From Pseudomonas sp. JQ170C (GTDB taxonomy: Bacteria > Pseudomonadota > Gammaproteobacteria > Pseudomonadales > Pseudomonadaceae), in assembly GCF_035581345.1 (NCBI RefSeq), contig NZ_CP141608.1, positions 3,688,501 through 3,752,500 of the forward strand: a stretch of 64,000 nucleotides of DNA. The letters run 5' to 3'. The number at the start of each line of letters is the position of its first letter. Within the stretch, counting starts at the first letter, position 1. The notes below the pieces were generated by a model that was given only the letters and a program-made list of their open reading frames with translations, made no database searches and was not told the origin of the DNA. The translations under genes and the position numbers were made by a program. Below are positions 44,542 to 51,588 of this stretch, in pieces.

Positions 44542-44597
44542 TTCCTCATGACCGGCGTCTAGCGGCGCCGGAATTCCCACGCAAGGAGTTATGAACC

Positions 44598-45224
44598 ATG
44601 AGCAAGCCCTACGTCCGTCTGGACAAGAACAACGCCGCGGTCCTGCTGGTCGACCACCAGACCGGCCTGCTGTCGCTGGTGCGTGATATCGACCCGGACA
44701 AGTTCAAGAACAACGTGCTGGCCGTCGGTGACCTGGCCAAGTACTTCAACCTGCCAACCATCCTCACCACCAGCTTTGAAACCGGCCCCAACGGCCCGCT
44801 GGTGCCCGAGCTGAAGGCGCAGTTCCCGGAGGCGCCGTACATTGCCCGTCCTGGCCAGATCAACGCCTGGGACAACGAAGACTTCGTCAAGGCCGTCAAG
44901 GCCACCGGCAAGAAGCAGCTGATCATCGCCGGCGTGGTAACTGAAGTCTGCGTGGCTTTCCCGGCACTGTCGGCTCTGGCCGAAGGTTTTGAGGTGTTCG
45001 TGGTGACCGACGCTTCGGGGACCTTCAACGCCCTGACCCGTGACTCAGCCTGGGACCGCATGTCGCAAGCCGGCGCGCAACTGATGACCTGGTTTGGCCT
45101 GGCGTGCGAACTGCACCGCGACTGGCGCAACGACATCGAAGGCCTGGGCACACTGTTCTCCAACCACATTCCGGACTACCGCAATCTGATCACAAGCTAC
45201 AGCAAACTGACCTCATCTGAATAG
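44598..45224 (+). CDS. ycaC: YcaC, isochorismatase-family hydrolase
   Basis: 208 aa with AAGGAG before the ATG. It is very close to E. coli YcaC throughout: VRLDKNNAAVLLVDHQTGLL, FETGPNGPLVPELKAQFP and VVTEVCVAFPALSAL with the catalytic Cys near residue 117. YcaC forms octameric rings; its physiological substrate is not known. It is the second of a tandem pair of paralogues (43855-44541 upstream), followed by a hairpin at 45236. Confidence 0.9.
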   Translation: MSKPYVRLDKNNAAVLLVDHQTGLLSLVRDIDPDKFKNNVLAVGDLAKYFNLPTILTTSFETGPNGPLVPELKAQFPEAPYIARPGQINAWDNEDFVKAVKATGKKQLIIAGVVTEVCVAFPALSALAEGFEVFVVTDASGTFNALTRDSAWDRMSQAGAQLMTWFGLACELHRDWRNDIEGLGTLFSNHIPDYRNLITSYSKLTSSE

Positions 45225-45235
45225 GCAGCAGACAA

Positions 45236-45259
45236 GAAGCCTTGCCAACGCAAGGCTTC
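45236..45259 (+). terminator. Hairpin after ycaC
   Basis: GAAGCCTTG (45236-45244) pairs perfectly with CAAGGCTTC (45251-45259), loop 6 nt, 12 nt after the stop codon. No T-run follows, so efficiency is uncertain. Confidence 0.55.
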
Positions 45260-45470
45260 CTGCCCACGACTCCTCCAGAAGCAACATCTGCACATACTTG
45301 TATGATTTACTAATACCGCCGCTGTCTATTCTTCTGCTCAAGGGCATTGGTTCAAAGCAACTGGACGGCGGTCGTCTAAGTGAATTCTCAAGAGCTAGAA
45401 GGCCGTCCTAAACCTTAGACATATGATGATGTTAAATCATGCCCCTCGATGTTCCTGATGGACAGTGCCT

Positions 45471-46427
45471 ATGTTTGATCTGAACGACATGTACCTGTAC
45501 ACCAAAGTTGTTGAGCATGGCGGATTCGCTTCCGCCGGCCGTGTGTTCGGCCTCCCAAAGTCACGATTAAGCCGCCGAATTTCAATGTTGGAAGAGCGTT
45601 TGGGTGTGCGCCTTATCCAGCGCTCAACTCGTCAATTTTCCGTAACTGAAGTTGGACTGGAGTACTACCACCTCTGTCAAGATATGGTGGCACAGGCTTG
45701 TGCCGCTGAAGATGCTGTCGAACGAAGCCGGTCCGAGCCAAGAGGAATTGTCAGAGTCGCTTGCGCATCGCCGTTGTTGGACACTCGAATTGCGCCAATG
45801 CTCGCGCATTACATGACACAGTATCCAGCAGTAGAATTGTTGGTAAAGAGCTTCAATCGACGCGTTGATGTCATTAGCGAAGGCTTCGACCTAGTAATAG
45901 GTGTTCACCATCAACCACTGGAAAACCGAGACTTGGTGATGAGGTCTTTGGCGCAAAGCCACTACAACCTGGTCGCGGCTCCATCCGTACTGGCTCCACG
46001 GCGCTCCCCACTAAAACCAGCGGATCTGGTCGACCTACCAAGCTTAAGCTGGGGCTTGGGCCTTCAGGACTACACTTGGGAGTTAGAAGGGCCTGGCGGG
46101 GCCGTCGCCTCAATTCACTACCACCCAAGGATGGTTTCTGATGATGTTGCTGTTTTGCGAGCAGCGGCTGTAGCAGGCGCAGGAATAGTACTGCTACCCG
46201 AAGAAGTGATAATAGATGACTTGAAGACTGGTAACTTACAAATTGTTCTGGAGGACTGGACTCCGAGGACAGGAGAGATTGTAGCCCTCTTCCCTTCCCG
46301 ACGGGGCCTAATGCCGGCAGTTCGGGTGCTGATCGATTGTCTAGCGTTAGCATTTGAGCGAGACGCCCCGCTTGAACGGGGGCTCGCTCACCCAAGTGAT
46401 CCCGTTCATCATCTATATAGAGACTAG
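45471..46427 (+). CDS. LysR-family transcriptional regulator
   Basis: 318 aa from ATG 45471 (GTG 45465 is an alternative). N-terminal winged helix-turn-helix: YLYTKVVEHGGFASAGRVFG, then LPKSRLSRRISMLEERLGVR. The effector domain begins near residue 90 (GIVRVACASPLLDTRIAPML) and has the subfamily's RLIQRSTRQFSVTEVG. It resembles regulators that govern pirin or isochorismatase-type genes, which lie directly upstream, here on the same strand. Confidence 0.9.
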   Translation: MFDLNDMYLYTKVVEHGGFASAGRVFGLPKSRLSRRISMLEERLGVRLIQRSTRQFSVTEVGLEYYHLCQDMVAQACAAEDAVERSRSEPRGIVRVACASPLLDTRIAPMLAHYMTQYPAVELLVKSFNRRVDVISEGFDLVIGVHHQPLENRDLVMRSLAQSHYNLVAAPSVLAPRRSPLKPADLVDLPSLSWGLGLQDYTWELEGPGGAVASIHYHPRMVSDDVAVLRAAAVAGAGIVLLPEEVIIDDLKTGNLQIVLEDWTPRTGEIVALFPSRRGLMPAVRVLIDCLALAFERDAPLERGLAHPSDPVHHLYRD

Positions 46428-46511
46428 GTAGCAATTAGGTGAAAGTGGCCGCTGGTGGCTGGTACCCCATTGCCACCACCCGGGGTGGTGAGTAGGACTG
46501 ACCGCCGGAGA

Positions 46512-46760
46512 TCAGGAGTAGCGTGGCGATCGCATAGACGAGCCTGGGTTACTTGAGTCAGTGAAGCGGGTGACAGGAAACCCTAGCGATCGCCGCTGGT
46601 ACTCCTGCACTGCCCCAAATAATGACTCAGCTTCGATCCGCAAACGCTCCTCCACCTCAGGCGATGCATGGCGTTTGGACTCGTTGTAGCTGCGAAGCGC
46701 ATCCATCGCCTGCCGCATCAGCGGCTCACCAGCGGCAACCTTCTCTTCTAGGTCTTTCAT
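46512..46760 (-). CDS. Small helical protein, family member 2 of 3
   Basis: 82 aa. MKDLEEKVAAGEPLMRQAMD, ALRSYNESKRHASPEVEERL, then EAESLFGAVQEYQRRSLG; two amphipathic helices joined by a short turn, and a variable tail. Paralogous to 40359-40562 and to the broken copy at 42438-42626. The GDGD/CQAYVR family member lies about 0.8 kb upstream on the same strand, with one lipoprotein gene between. Confidence 0.6.
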   Translation of the reverse strand: MKDLEEKVAAGEPLMRQAMDALRSYNESKRHASPEVEERLRIEAESLFGAVQEYQRRSLGFPVTRFTDSSNPGSSMRSPRYS

Positions 46761-46840
46761 GCCCTGATCCCTACTATGTGATCAGGGCAGTATAAAGCCA
46801 CTCTAAGACAAGGCCGCCCATTCGGGCTCAGACGTGCTAC

Positions 46841-47233
46841 TTATCGCCCAAACATAGCAAGCGACATCATTCTTGCCTTCACTAAATCGACCCCATAAAC
46901 GCTTACCTCGGTATCATTTTGATCTTCAAGGTAAGACAACCTATACGTCACAGGGATACTTTGGGGATTACCATTCAAATCAAATGCAAAATTTGCTGCA
47001 CATGTATAAGAGTCAACTTCCTTATTATTTGATATTTCTTTGACACTAGAAATTTCAGAGTTAGAAACCAAGCCTTTATCGTACAGATCCTTACCCCACA
47101 AGGCTTTCTGGATATTCGACTCTATTGTTGACATAACTGACTGTTTAACACCACTATCATTACAATTTGCGGCCCCACCAGAACATCCCGCGAGAAAAAA
47201 ACCGATTGAACCTGCCAATATTACTTTTTTCAC
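46841..47233 (-). CDS. Lipoprotein in AT-rich DNA, unknown function
   Basis: 130 aa starting at GTG 47233, decided by AAAGGAG 6 nt upstream. Lipoprotein signal MKKVILAGSIGFFLAGCSGG with lipobox LAGC (Cys17). The mature part is polar, with cysteines in ANCND and YTCAANF that may pair. The DNA is clearly richer in AT than its surroundings, so it was probably acquired recently. Position next to a prophage end suggests a moron. The stretch 47234-47547 holds nothing recognised. Confidence 0.7.
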   Translation of the reverse strand: MKKVILAGSIGFFLAGCSGGAANCNDSGVKQSVMSTIESNIQKALWGKDLYDKGLVSNSEISSVKEISNNKEVDSYTCAANFAFDLNGNPQSIPVTYRLSYLEDQNDTEVSVYGVDLVKARMMSLAMFGR

Positions 47234-47547
47234 TCATAACTCCTTTAGGGGTGTAAATGACGCTAACAAAGCCACAATAAGAAATCGAATGGTACGATCA
47301 CGTTTTGCGCTTGGATGGGTAACATTCCTTGATCTGGGTTTGCGGCGGGTTGCTGGCAGAACAAGAGATTATGCATCTTGGACGAAAAACACGGTTACTA
47401 GATCGCCCTCAAATACTACTCTACTCGCGCTGAGCAAGCTTATCGCGAATAGCTACTTCTGTCTGATTCCTACTATTCGTGACAGAACCCATTGGGCCGA
47501 AAGCGACGTACGACATGCAGTTGTTGTGTGGGTCTGCTCTATCTGGC

Positions 47548-47733
47548 TCACTGGGCGATTGCACGCACATACGCCTGGCACGACGCCAGTGCAATCAGTT
47601 CTTCATCACCATCTCCGACAATAGCCACAATTCGCTGAGCAGCCGCTGGGGCAAGTTCGGCTCGGCGGCCCCATGAACCACGCCGCCAACGAGAACACCG
47701 AGCTGAAGAACAGCCAGATGAAAGGTTGCTCAC
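47548..47733 (-). CDS. GDGD/CQAYVR small protein, second copy (start uncertain)
   Basis: The frame ends RAELAPAAAQRIVAIVGDGD, EELIALASCQAYVRAIAQ. Aligned to 40578-41114, eight codons in the shared 29 differ only at the third base and are silent, which supports this reading frame as protein-coding in both copies. The 5' part is unclear: one frame over (47606-47803) encodes a hydrophobic, holin-like FIWLFFSSVFSLAAWFMG segment, and a one-base indel may separate the two. A GTG at 47733 is a guess. Confidence 0.35.
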   Translation of the reverse strand: MSNLSSGCSSARCSRWRRGSWGRRAELAPAAAQRIVAIVGDGDEELIALASCQAYVRAIAQ

Positions 47734-47827
47734 TCGTCTGGGGCGGAATGCCACCGGAGCCATACCACTGATAGGTGTCGTAGAGCATCGATGACGTGCT
47801 CAATTTTCGACGAGCTGAGCCGCAATT

Positions 47828-48052
47828 TTAGGGCGTCAGCGCCTTCGTCGTGACCTTCAATGACTCTGACTTTCGATCTAGCTCGCTGATGCAATTATAC
47901 AGAGCAGTCCCATCCAGACCACGACACGACGAAAAGCTCTCCACGACATCTTTGGAGCTATTGGCAAGGCTCCAGACCATCGTGCCGATTCCGCTGTAGA
48001 AAACCACGCCAACAAAAGCACAAGCCACGCTAAATAGGGTAAATGGATTCAA
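47828..48052 (-). CDS. Small single-pass membrane protein near the lysis genes
   Basis: 74 aa if started at the TTG at 48052, which has TAGGAG 8 nt upstream; a GTG at 48091 gives 87. Hydrophobic segment FSVACAFVGVVFYSGIGTMVW, then a polar tail with two Cys (SSCRG, YNCIS). It could be a holin or a phage-encoded envelope protein; not assigned. Confidence 0.45.
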   Translation of the reverse strand: MNPFTLFSVACAFVGVVFYSGIGTMVWSLANSSKDVVESFSSCRGLDGTALYNCISELDRKSESLKVTTKALTP

Positions 48053-48094
48053 GAAATCGCTCCTACTAAGATGATGGCCCGATAGAATCACACA

Positions 48095-48430
48095 TCATTG
48101 ACACGCGGCAACTGCCACAACAAGCTGCCTCTCGTATCCGATTCGTTGCCGACGCTCCGCCAACAGTGCCCTCACTTTTACCTCCAAGCTGTCGCCCTTC
48201 TCCAATCCGGCGGCAGCCCACGGCGGCACTGCGACATCCAGAGCCCGACACGGCACCTGCACTGGAACCTCGACGCGCACGTAGCGAATCTCCGGTTCCA
48301 CCTTCCCAGCACAGCCGGCCAGCGTCAGCACCAGCCCGCTCCAACAGATTAACCCCCGGATTACGAGGGCTTCAGCCCGAAAATACCTCGCTTCGCTCCT
48401 ACAGGTGAGCAGATTCAGCAACAGCCTCAT
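48095..48430 (-). CDS. Rz1-like o-spanin lipoprotein, N-terminus carrying a REP insertion
   Basis: 111 aa. The ATG at 48430 overlaps the Rz stop (ATGA). The mature part, from the lipobox LAGC, reads AGKVEPEIRYVRVEVPVQVP and is Pro/Val-rich as in o-spanins. The signal region is abnormally long: MRLLLNLL is followed by about 20 residues encoded by a REP-like element before LICWSGLVLTLAGC resumes. Together with Rz it would join inner and outer membranes in lysis. Whether the elongated signal works is unknown. Confidence 0.65.
   Translation of the reverse strand: MRLLLNLLTCRSEARYFRAEALVIRGLICWSGLVLTLAGCAGKVEPEIRYVRVEVPVQVPCRALDVAVPPWAAAGLEKGDSLEVKVRALLAERRQRIGYERQLVVAVAACQ
48362..48404. repeat. 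REP-like palindromic element inside the o-spanin gene
   Basis: Read on the minus strand it begins CTGTAGGAGCGAAGCGAGG and contains the small palindrome GGGCTGAAGCCC. The CTGTAGGAGC end is the conserved edge of Pseudomonas REP elements. It keeps the reading frame of the gene it interrupts. Confidence 0.5.
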
Positions 48431-48810
48431 AGGCCAAGCTCCTTATCGATAATCGAGGTGGCAGCGGCGCACTGATCGCCACCGGTGCGCTCCTGCTGCA
48501 GGCGGTTTGCCGCAGCGAAATCATCCTGCGCCCTGGCGGCTGCCTCCTTCACTGCCAGCTCTGCCCTGGCTTGGCGCTCGTTCCCGGCCAAGACCAACTC
48601 GCCAAGCTTCAGGCCCTGCTCAGTGGCCAGCGCTTCGAGGTGGCCCCGGGCGCCTTTGCAGCTGACCAGCAGGCCATTGGCGTCATCGAGCTGCGGACGG
48701 TAGTACCCTGCCATCTGCCATATACCGAGGGCCGCACCCAGGCCGATCAGCAGCAGCGAGCCGAGCAGGTAGACCAACACCCGGCCTCCGCCGGCGGGCA
48801 CCGGAATCAC
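48427..48810 (-). CDS. Rz-like i-spanin (DUF2514)
   Basis: 127 aa starting at GTG 48810, which overlaps the endolysin stop (GTGA). One N-terminal membrane anchor (VLVYLLGSLLLIGLGAALGI) is followed by a long Ala/Glu/Arg coiled coil (ELAVKEAAARAQDDFAAANR) and a cysteine-containing tail (GGDQCAAATSIIDKELGL). This is the i-spanin pattern of Pseudomonas phages. It acts in the periplasm with the lipoprotein encoded next. Confidence 0.8.
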   Translation of the reverse strand: MIPVPAGGGRVLVYLLGSLLLIGLGAALGIWQMAGYYRPQLDDANGLLVSCKGARGHLEALATEQGLKLGELVLAGNERQARAELAVKEAAARAQDDFAAANRLQQERTGGDQCAAATSIIDKELGL

Positions 48811-49430
48811 ACTAGCACCTGCAGCGCTCGGTCATACAGCGCCTTGCGCTCATCTGCACCATGCGGCACCCGGCCGGGTTTTCCGGTGTTGATGATGCTG
48901 CCGATGTCTTGAAAGCGGCCGGCATCGGCTAGTTCATTCAGCCCGTGCTTCGCCCACCACCAGGCTGCGGACATGGCGGCATGCTCCGGCTGCTCGAGCA
49001 GTTGCGGTTGGTCTTCCAGCGGCAGGCCCAGGCCCGCGCCGGCGGCATCATAGTTTGCTCGGCCGGTGACCTGCAGCAGGCCACGCCCACGGAAGCGCCA
49101 GCCATCGCCCGGGTGGATGTTGCCCATGCGGGCGTTGTACACGACATTGGCAATGCGCTCCGGCTGGCGGGCGTACTCCTTGGCCAAGTCGGCATTGAAG
49201 CGGGTCGGCCACACCCGCATCAGTGCATCGGCGCTGTAGTTCAGGTTCTCCACCAGGTTGCGAAGGTGGCCAGATTCATGGCCGACCTGGGCCAGGAACG
49301 CCGCCTGACGCACCCGGCTGTCGATCTTGTAGCGCGCCATGGCCCGGTTTATTGCAGGCAGAAAAATGCCCGCGACTGGGCGGGCATTGGGAAGGATCTG
49401 CAGCAACTTCTGCTGAGTGATCGGCAGCAT
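48807..49430 (-). CDS. Phage endolysin, glycoside hydrolase family 19
   Basis: 207 aa. GH19 chitinase-like lysozyme core: FLAQVGHESGHLRNLVENLN with the catalytic Glu near residue 52, then IANVVYNARMGNIHPGDGWR, FRGRGLLQVTGRANY and the SAAWWWAKHGLNELAD block. It cleaves peptidoglycan during lysis. Start overlaps the stop of the preceding small gene (TGATG), and its own stop overlaps the Rz start, so the lysis genes form one coupled unit. Confidence 0.92.
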   Translation of the reverse strand: MLPITQQKLLQILPNARPVAGIFLPAINRAMARYKIDSRVRQAAFLAQVGHESGHLRNLVENLNYSADALMRVWPTRFNADLAKEYARQPERIANVVYNARMGNIHPGDGWRFRGRGLLQVTGRANYDAAGAGLGLPLEDQPQLLEQPEHAAMSAAWWWAKHGLNELADAGRFQDIGSIINTGKPGRVPHGADERKALYDRALQVLV

Positions 49431-49630
49431 CAGGCTTCCCCTTCGATGGGCTCAGCCGTGACCGTGACCTCGGCGCTGTAGCGCTTGATCATTTTGGCAG
49501 TGAGCAGGCTTGCCGTGGGCTGTGCTTCGAGCAGTGCGCGAGCTGCCGCATCAGCGGCTTCCTCTGTCGCGTGCTCGATGTCCTTGATGGAGTCGAAGGC
49601 ATTGCTGCGGTTGATGACAATGTAGGGCAT
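49430..49630 (-). CDS. Small phage protein of unknown function
   Basis: 66 aa; begins MPYIVINRSNAFDSIKDIEH and is rich in Ala/Glu helices. GGAGAAA lies before the ATG and a terminator hairpin stands directly upstream. It is translationally coupled to the endolysin gene. Possibly a fibre chaperone or lysis accessory, with no family recognised. Confidence 0.65.
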   Translation of the reverse strand: MPYIVINRSNAFDSIKDIEHATEEAADAAARALLEAQPTASLLTAKMIKRYSAEVTVTAEPIEGEA

Positions 49631-49643
49631 GGGTTTCTCCGGG

Positions 49644-49670
49644 CAAAAAAATACCCGCAGTAAGCGGGCT
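49644..49670 (-). terminator. Terminator hairpin in front of a phage RBS
   Basis: CCCGC (49654-49658) pairs with GCGGG (49664-49668). Read on the minus strand the hairpin is followed by TATTTTTTTGCCCGGAGAAA, so the U-tract runs into the ribosome site of the next gene (ATG 49630). Confidence 0.75.
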
Positions 49671-49686
49671 GTTCGGTTCGGGCGGG

Positions 49687-50529
49687 TCAGCCCTTCAGCG
49701 TTTCAAGCTCAGTTTTGAGGGTGGCGACTTCCGCTCGTAGCTCCTTCACCGCGCCAATCAGGTCGGTAATGAAGGCCATGTGGTTGAGCTGTTGAATCCA
49801 CGGGCGGCCGTTCTCATCGACAGCATCTTTCTCACCTGAGACGGCGAGCGGGTTTACCGCTTGGGCCTCATGGGCAATAACCCCCTGAAAAACAGTACCG
49901 TCGCCTTGCCACACATCAAAGTTGCCTATCTCGTAGTGGACAATCCGATATCCCTCAACTCGATCCAAGAAGGAGACATTTTCAACCGTTTCAATGTTCT
50001 TCTTGATGCGGTAATCCGACGCCGTGACTTGAAGCGAGCCCAGGCGGGTTATGTCCACCCACAGATCGCACGTGCCCGACCCAAAGCTGATGTTGAAGCA
50101 GTTTGCTGAGGCGGCGGCACTCTCACCAGACTTGCAAGAAACACCAGTAGGCGAGAATCGACTAGAGCAAGTGAGAAGGTTGCTGCTGAACGTGGCAAGG
50201 CGGGTTGTATAGTCTGACGCCGAGTTAGCATGGTGAAAATCGATGAAGGGAAGAGTGTTTACTAGCTCTAACCCTCTAAATGTCGGAGTGCTGGCTTCAC
50301 CTAGCCCCAATCCGTTCCTGGCTGTCGCTTCAGAAGTACCCCCGGTACCGCCGCGCGCCAAAGGCAAGGTCGTTGGAAGTGCGGTTGTTTGATCATCCGT
50401 GTTTGACGTATTCGCCAGCCAGTTGTAAAGCTCGGTGAAGTTTGATTTGGCTTTCAGCCAGGCGCTGCGGCGATCATCACCGCCGGCGCCAGACGGCGCC
50501 GCGCCCAGGTTGATTACTTGTTTTGACAT
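49687..50529 (-). CDS. Phage tail fibre protein with S74 intramolecular chaperone
   Basis: 280 aa. The N-terminal part (SNFTELYNWLANTSNTDD) and a GGTGGT linker lead to a variable middle. The C-terminal Peptidase_S74 chaperone starts at SDYRIKKNIETVENVSFLDR, where the Ser-Lys dyad cuts the chain after folding, and ends in a leucine-heptad coiled coil (VKELRAEVATLKTELETLKG). It should form a trimeric receptor-binding fibre at the tail tip. Confidence 0.85.
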   Translation of the reverse strand: MSKQVINLGAAPSGAGGDDRRSAWLKAKSNFTELYNWLANTSNTDDQTTALPTTLPLARGGTGGTSEATARNGLGLGEASTPTFRGLELVNTLPFIDFHHANSASDYTTRLATFSSNLLTCSSRFSPTGVSCKSGESAAASANCFNISFGSGTCDLWVDITRLGSLQVTASDYRIKKNIETVENVSFLDRVEGYRIVHYEIGNFDVWQGDGTVFQGVIAHEAQAVNPLAVSGEKDAVDENGRPWIQQLNHMAFITDLIGAVKELRAEVATLKTELETLKG

Positions 50530-50538
50530 AACGAATCC

Positions 50539-51588
50539 TTAAAGGGGTTTCATTGGCCTGGATGCAAACAACGTTCTGCCATTGGCAGTCAGCGGATTAA
50601 TACCCGAGCCGTTATCGCAGTACATCTGCAGGATGGACCGATTTCCTGGAAGAAAGCCGCCGAAGTTCGCACGGATGGGTTGGGTAGTCTGAATAATGTT
50701 TGTGCACGAAAACAGTGCATTGGCCAGCACATAGTCTTCGTAGCTTCCGGTCCACGGCATCTGCTGGCTGGGCGCGTAATAGCCAGTGCCCGTAATGGGG
50801 TTGCCGGTATTGGCAAAGGCGTTGGTTGACGGCTGGCTGTTCAACAGCGCTAGGTTGGCCGTGGTGACAAAAGTCCGATTGCCAATCGCATCTCGTACCG
50901 AAGCGCCATATGCCCCGGGCGGGGTAATTGGAGGCATATAGCTCGCACAAAACCAACGAATACGCTGCGGCTGAGACCATGATGGACCGTGAGCAGCGTT
51001 TCCATATTGAGCTAGCCTGAAACCGGTCCAGTTGCCAGGACTGCCGGCCACGCGGAATTTGCCGACCATCATATAGTCGTCAGCATTGATGAATATCAGC
51101 GGCCTTTCATAGGTAGTAATTGGCGCCGGGAATGTGTAGTAGTTATCACCTTCAATGTTCGGATTCCCGCCGCCAAATATCAGCGAAAACTTGCCTGAGT
51201 ACCGAATAGACAAGACCTGATTGATCGAGTCGATCTGGGTCCGGACGTTGTTGTTGAAGGTCCGAATGCCGTATGAGCCAGGTGCAGAGAACGGCTCGCC
51301 ACCCTGCGACAGAATCATCACCTGCCAAGTGAGGTTCTGCGGCTGCCGGAGCTGCAACTGACCGGGCGAATACCAGGCTTGCGGGGAAAACGTGTTCTCC
51401 CCGCGGTCCTCCAGGGTGTCAACGACCACGAACGACTGCGCCTGGATCTCGGGTATCGAAATGTACTGATCGAAGGCATCGTTTCCAGTTACCTGCAGCA
51501 TCTTCAACGAGCGGATCGGTGTAATCGTCGTATCAAGGGTGACGACCCCAGACGCATCACGCGTCCGGAGCCCGTACTGAGCTGCCAT
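50539..51588 (-). CDS. Phage tail tip/fibre-associated protein
   Basis: 349 aa beginning MAAQYGLRTRDASGVVTLDT. Beta-rich throughout with no signal. Its ATG overlaps the stop of the central fibre gene by one base, so the two are coupled. Position after J and before the S74 fibre suggests a distal tail component; the family is common in Pseudomonas prophages but has no known role that I can cite. Confidence 0.7.
   Translation of the reverse strand: MAAQYGLRTRDASGVVTLDTTITPIRSLKMLQVTGNDAFDQYISIPEIQAQSFVVVDTLEDRGENTFSPQAWYSPGQLQLRQPQNLTWQVMILSQGGEPFSAPGSYGIRTFNNNVRTQIDSINQVLSIRYSGKFSLIFGGGNPNIEGDNYYTFPAPITTYERPLIFINADDYMMVGKFRVAGSPGNWTGFRLAQYGNAAHGPSWSQPQRIRWFCASYMPPITPPGAYGASVRDAIGNRTFVTTANLALLNSQPSTNAFANTGNPITGTGYYAPSQQMPWTGSYEDYVLANALFSCTNIIQTTQPIRANFGGFLPGNRSILQMYCDNGSGINPLTANGRTLFASRPMKPL

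Noticed and set aside
47606..47803. Holin gene
   Set aside because: One hydrophobic segment is visible, but the frame conflicts with the better supported GDGD frame and there is no ribosome site.
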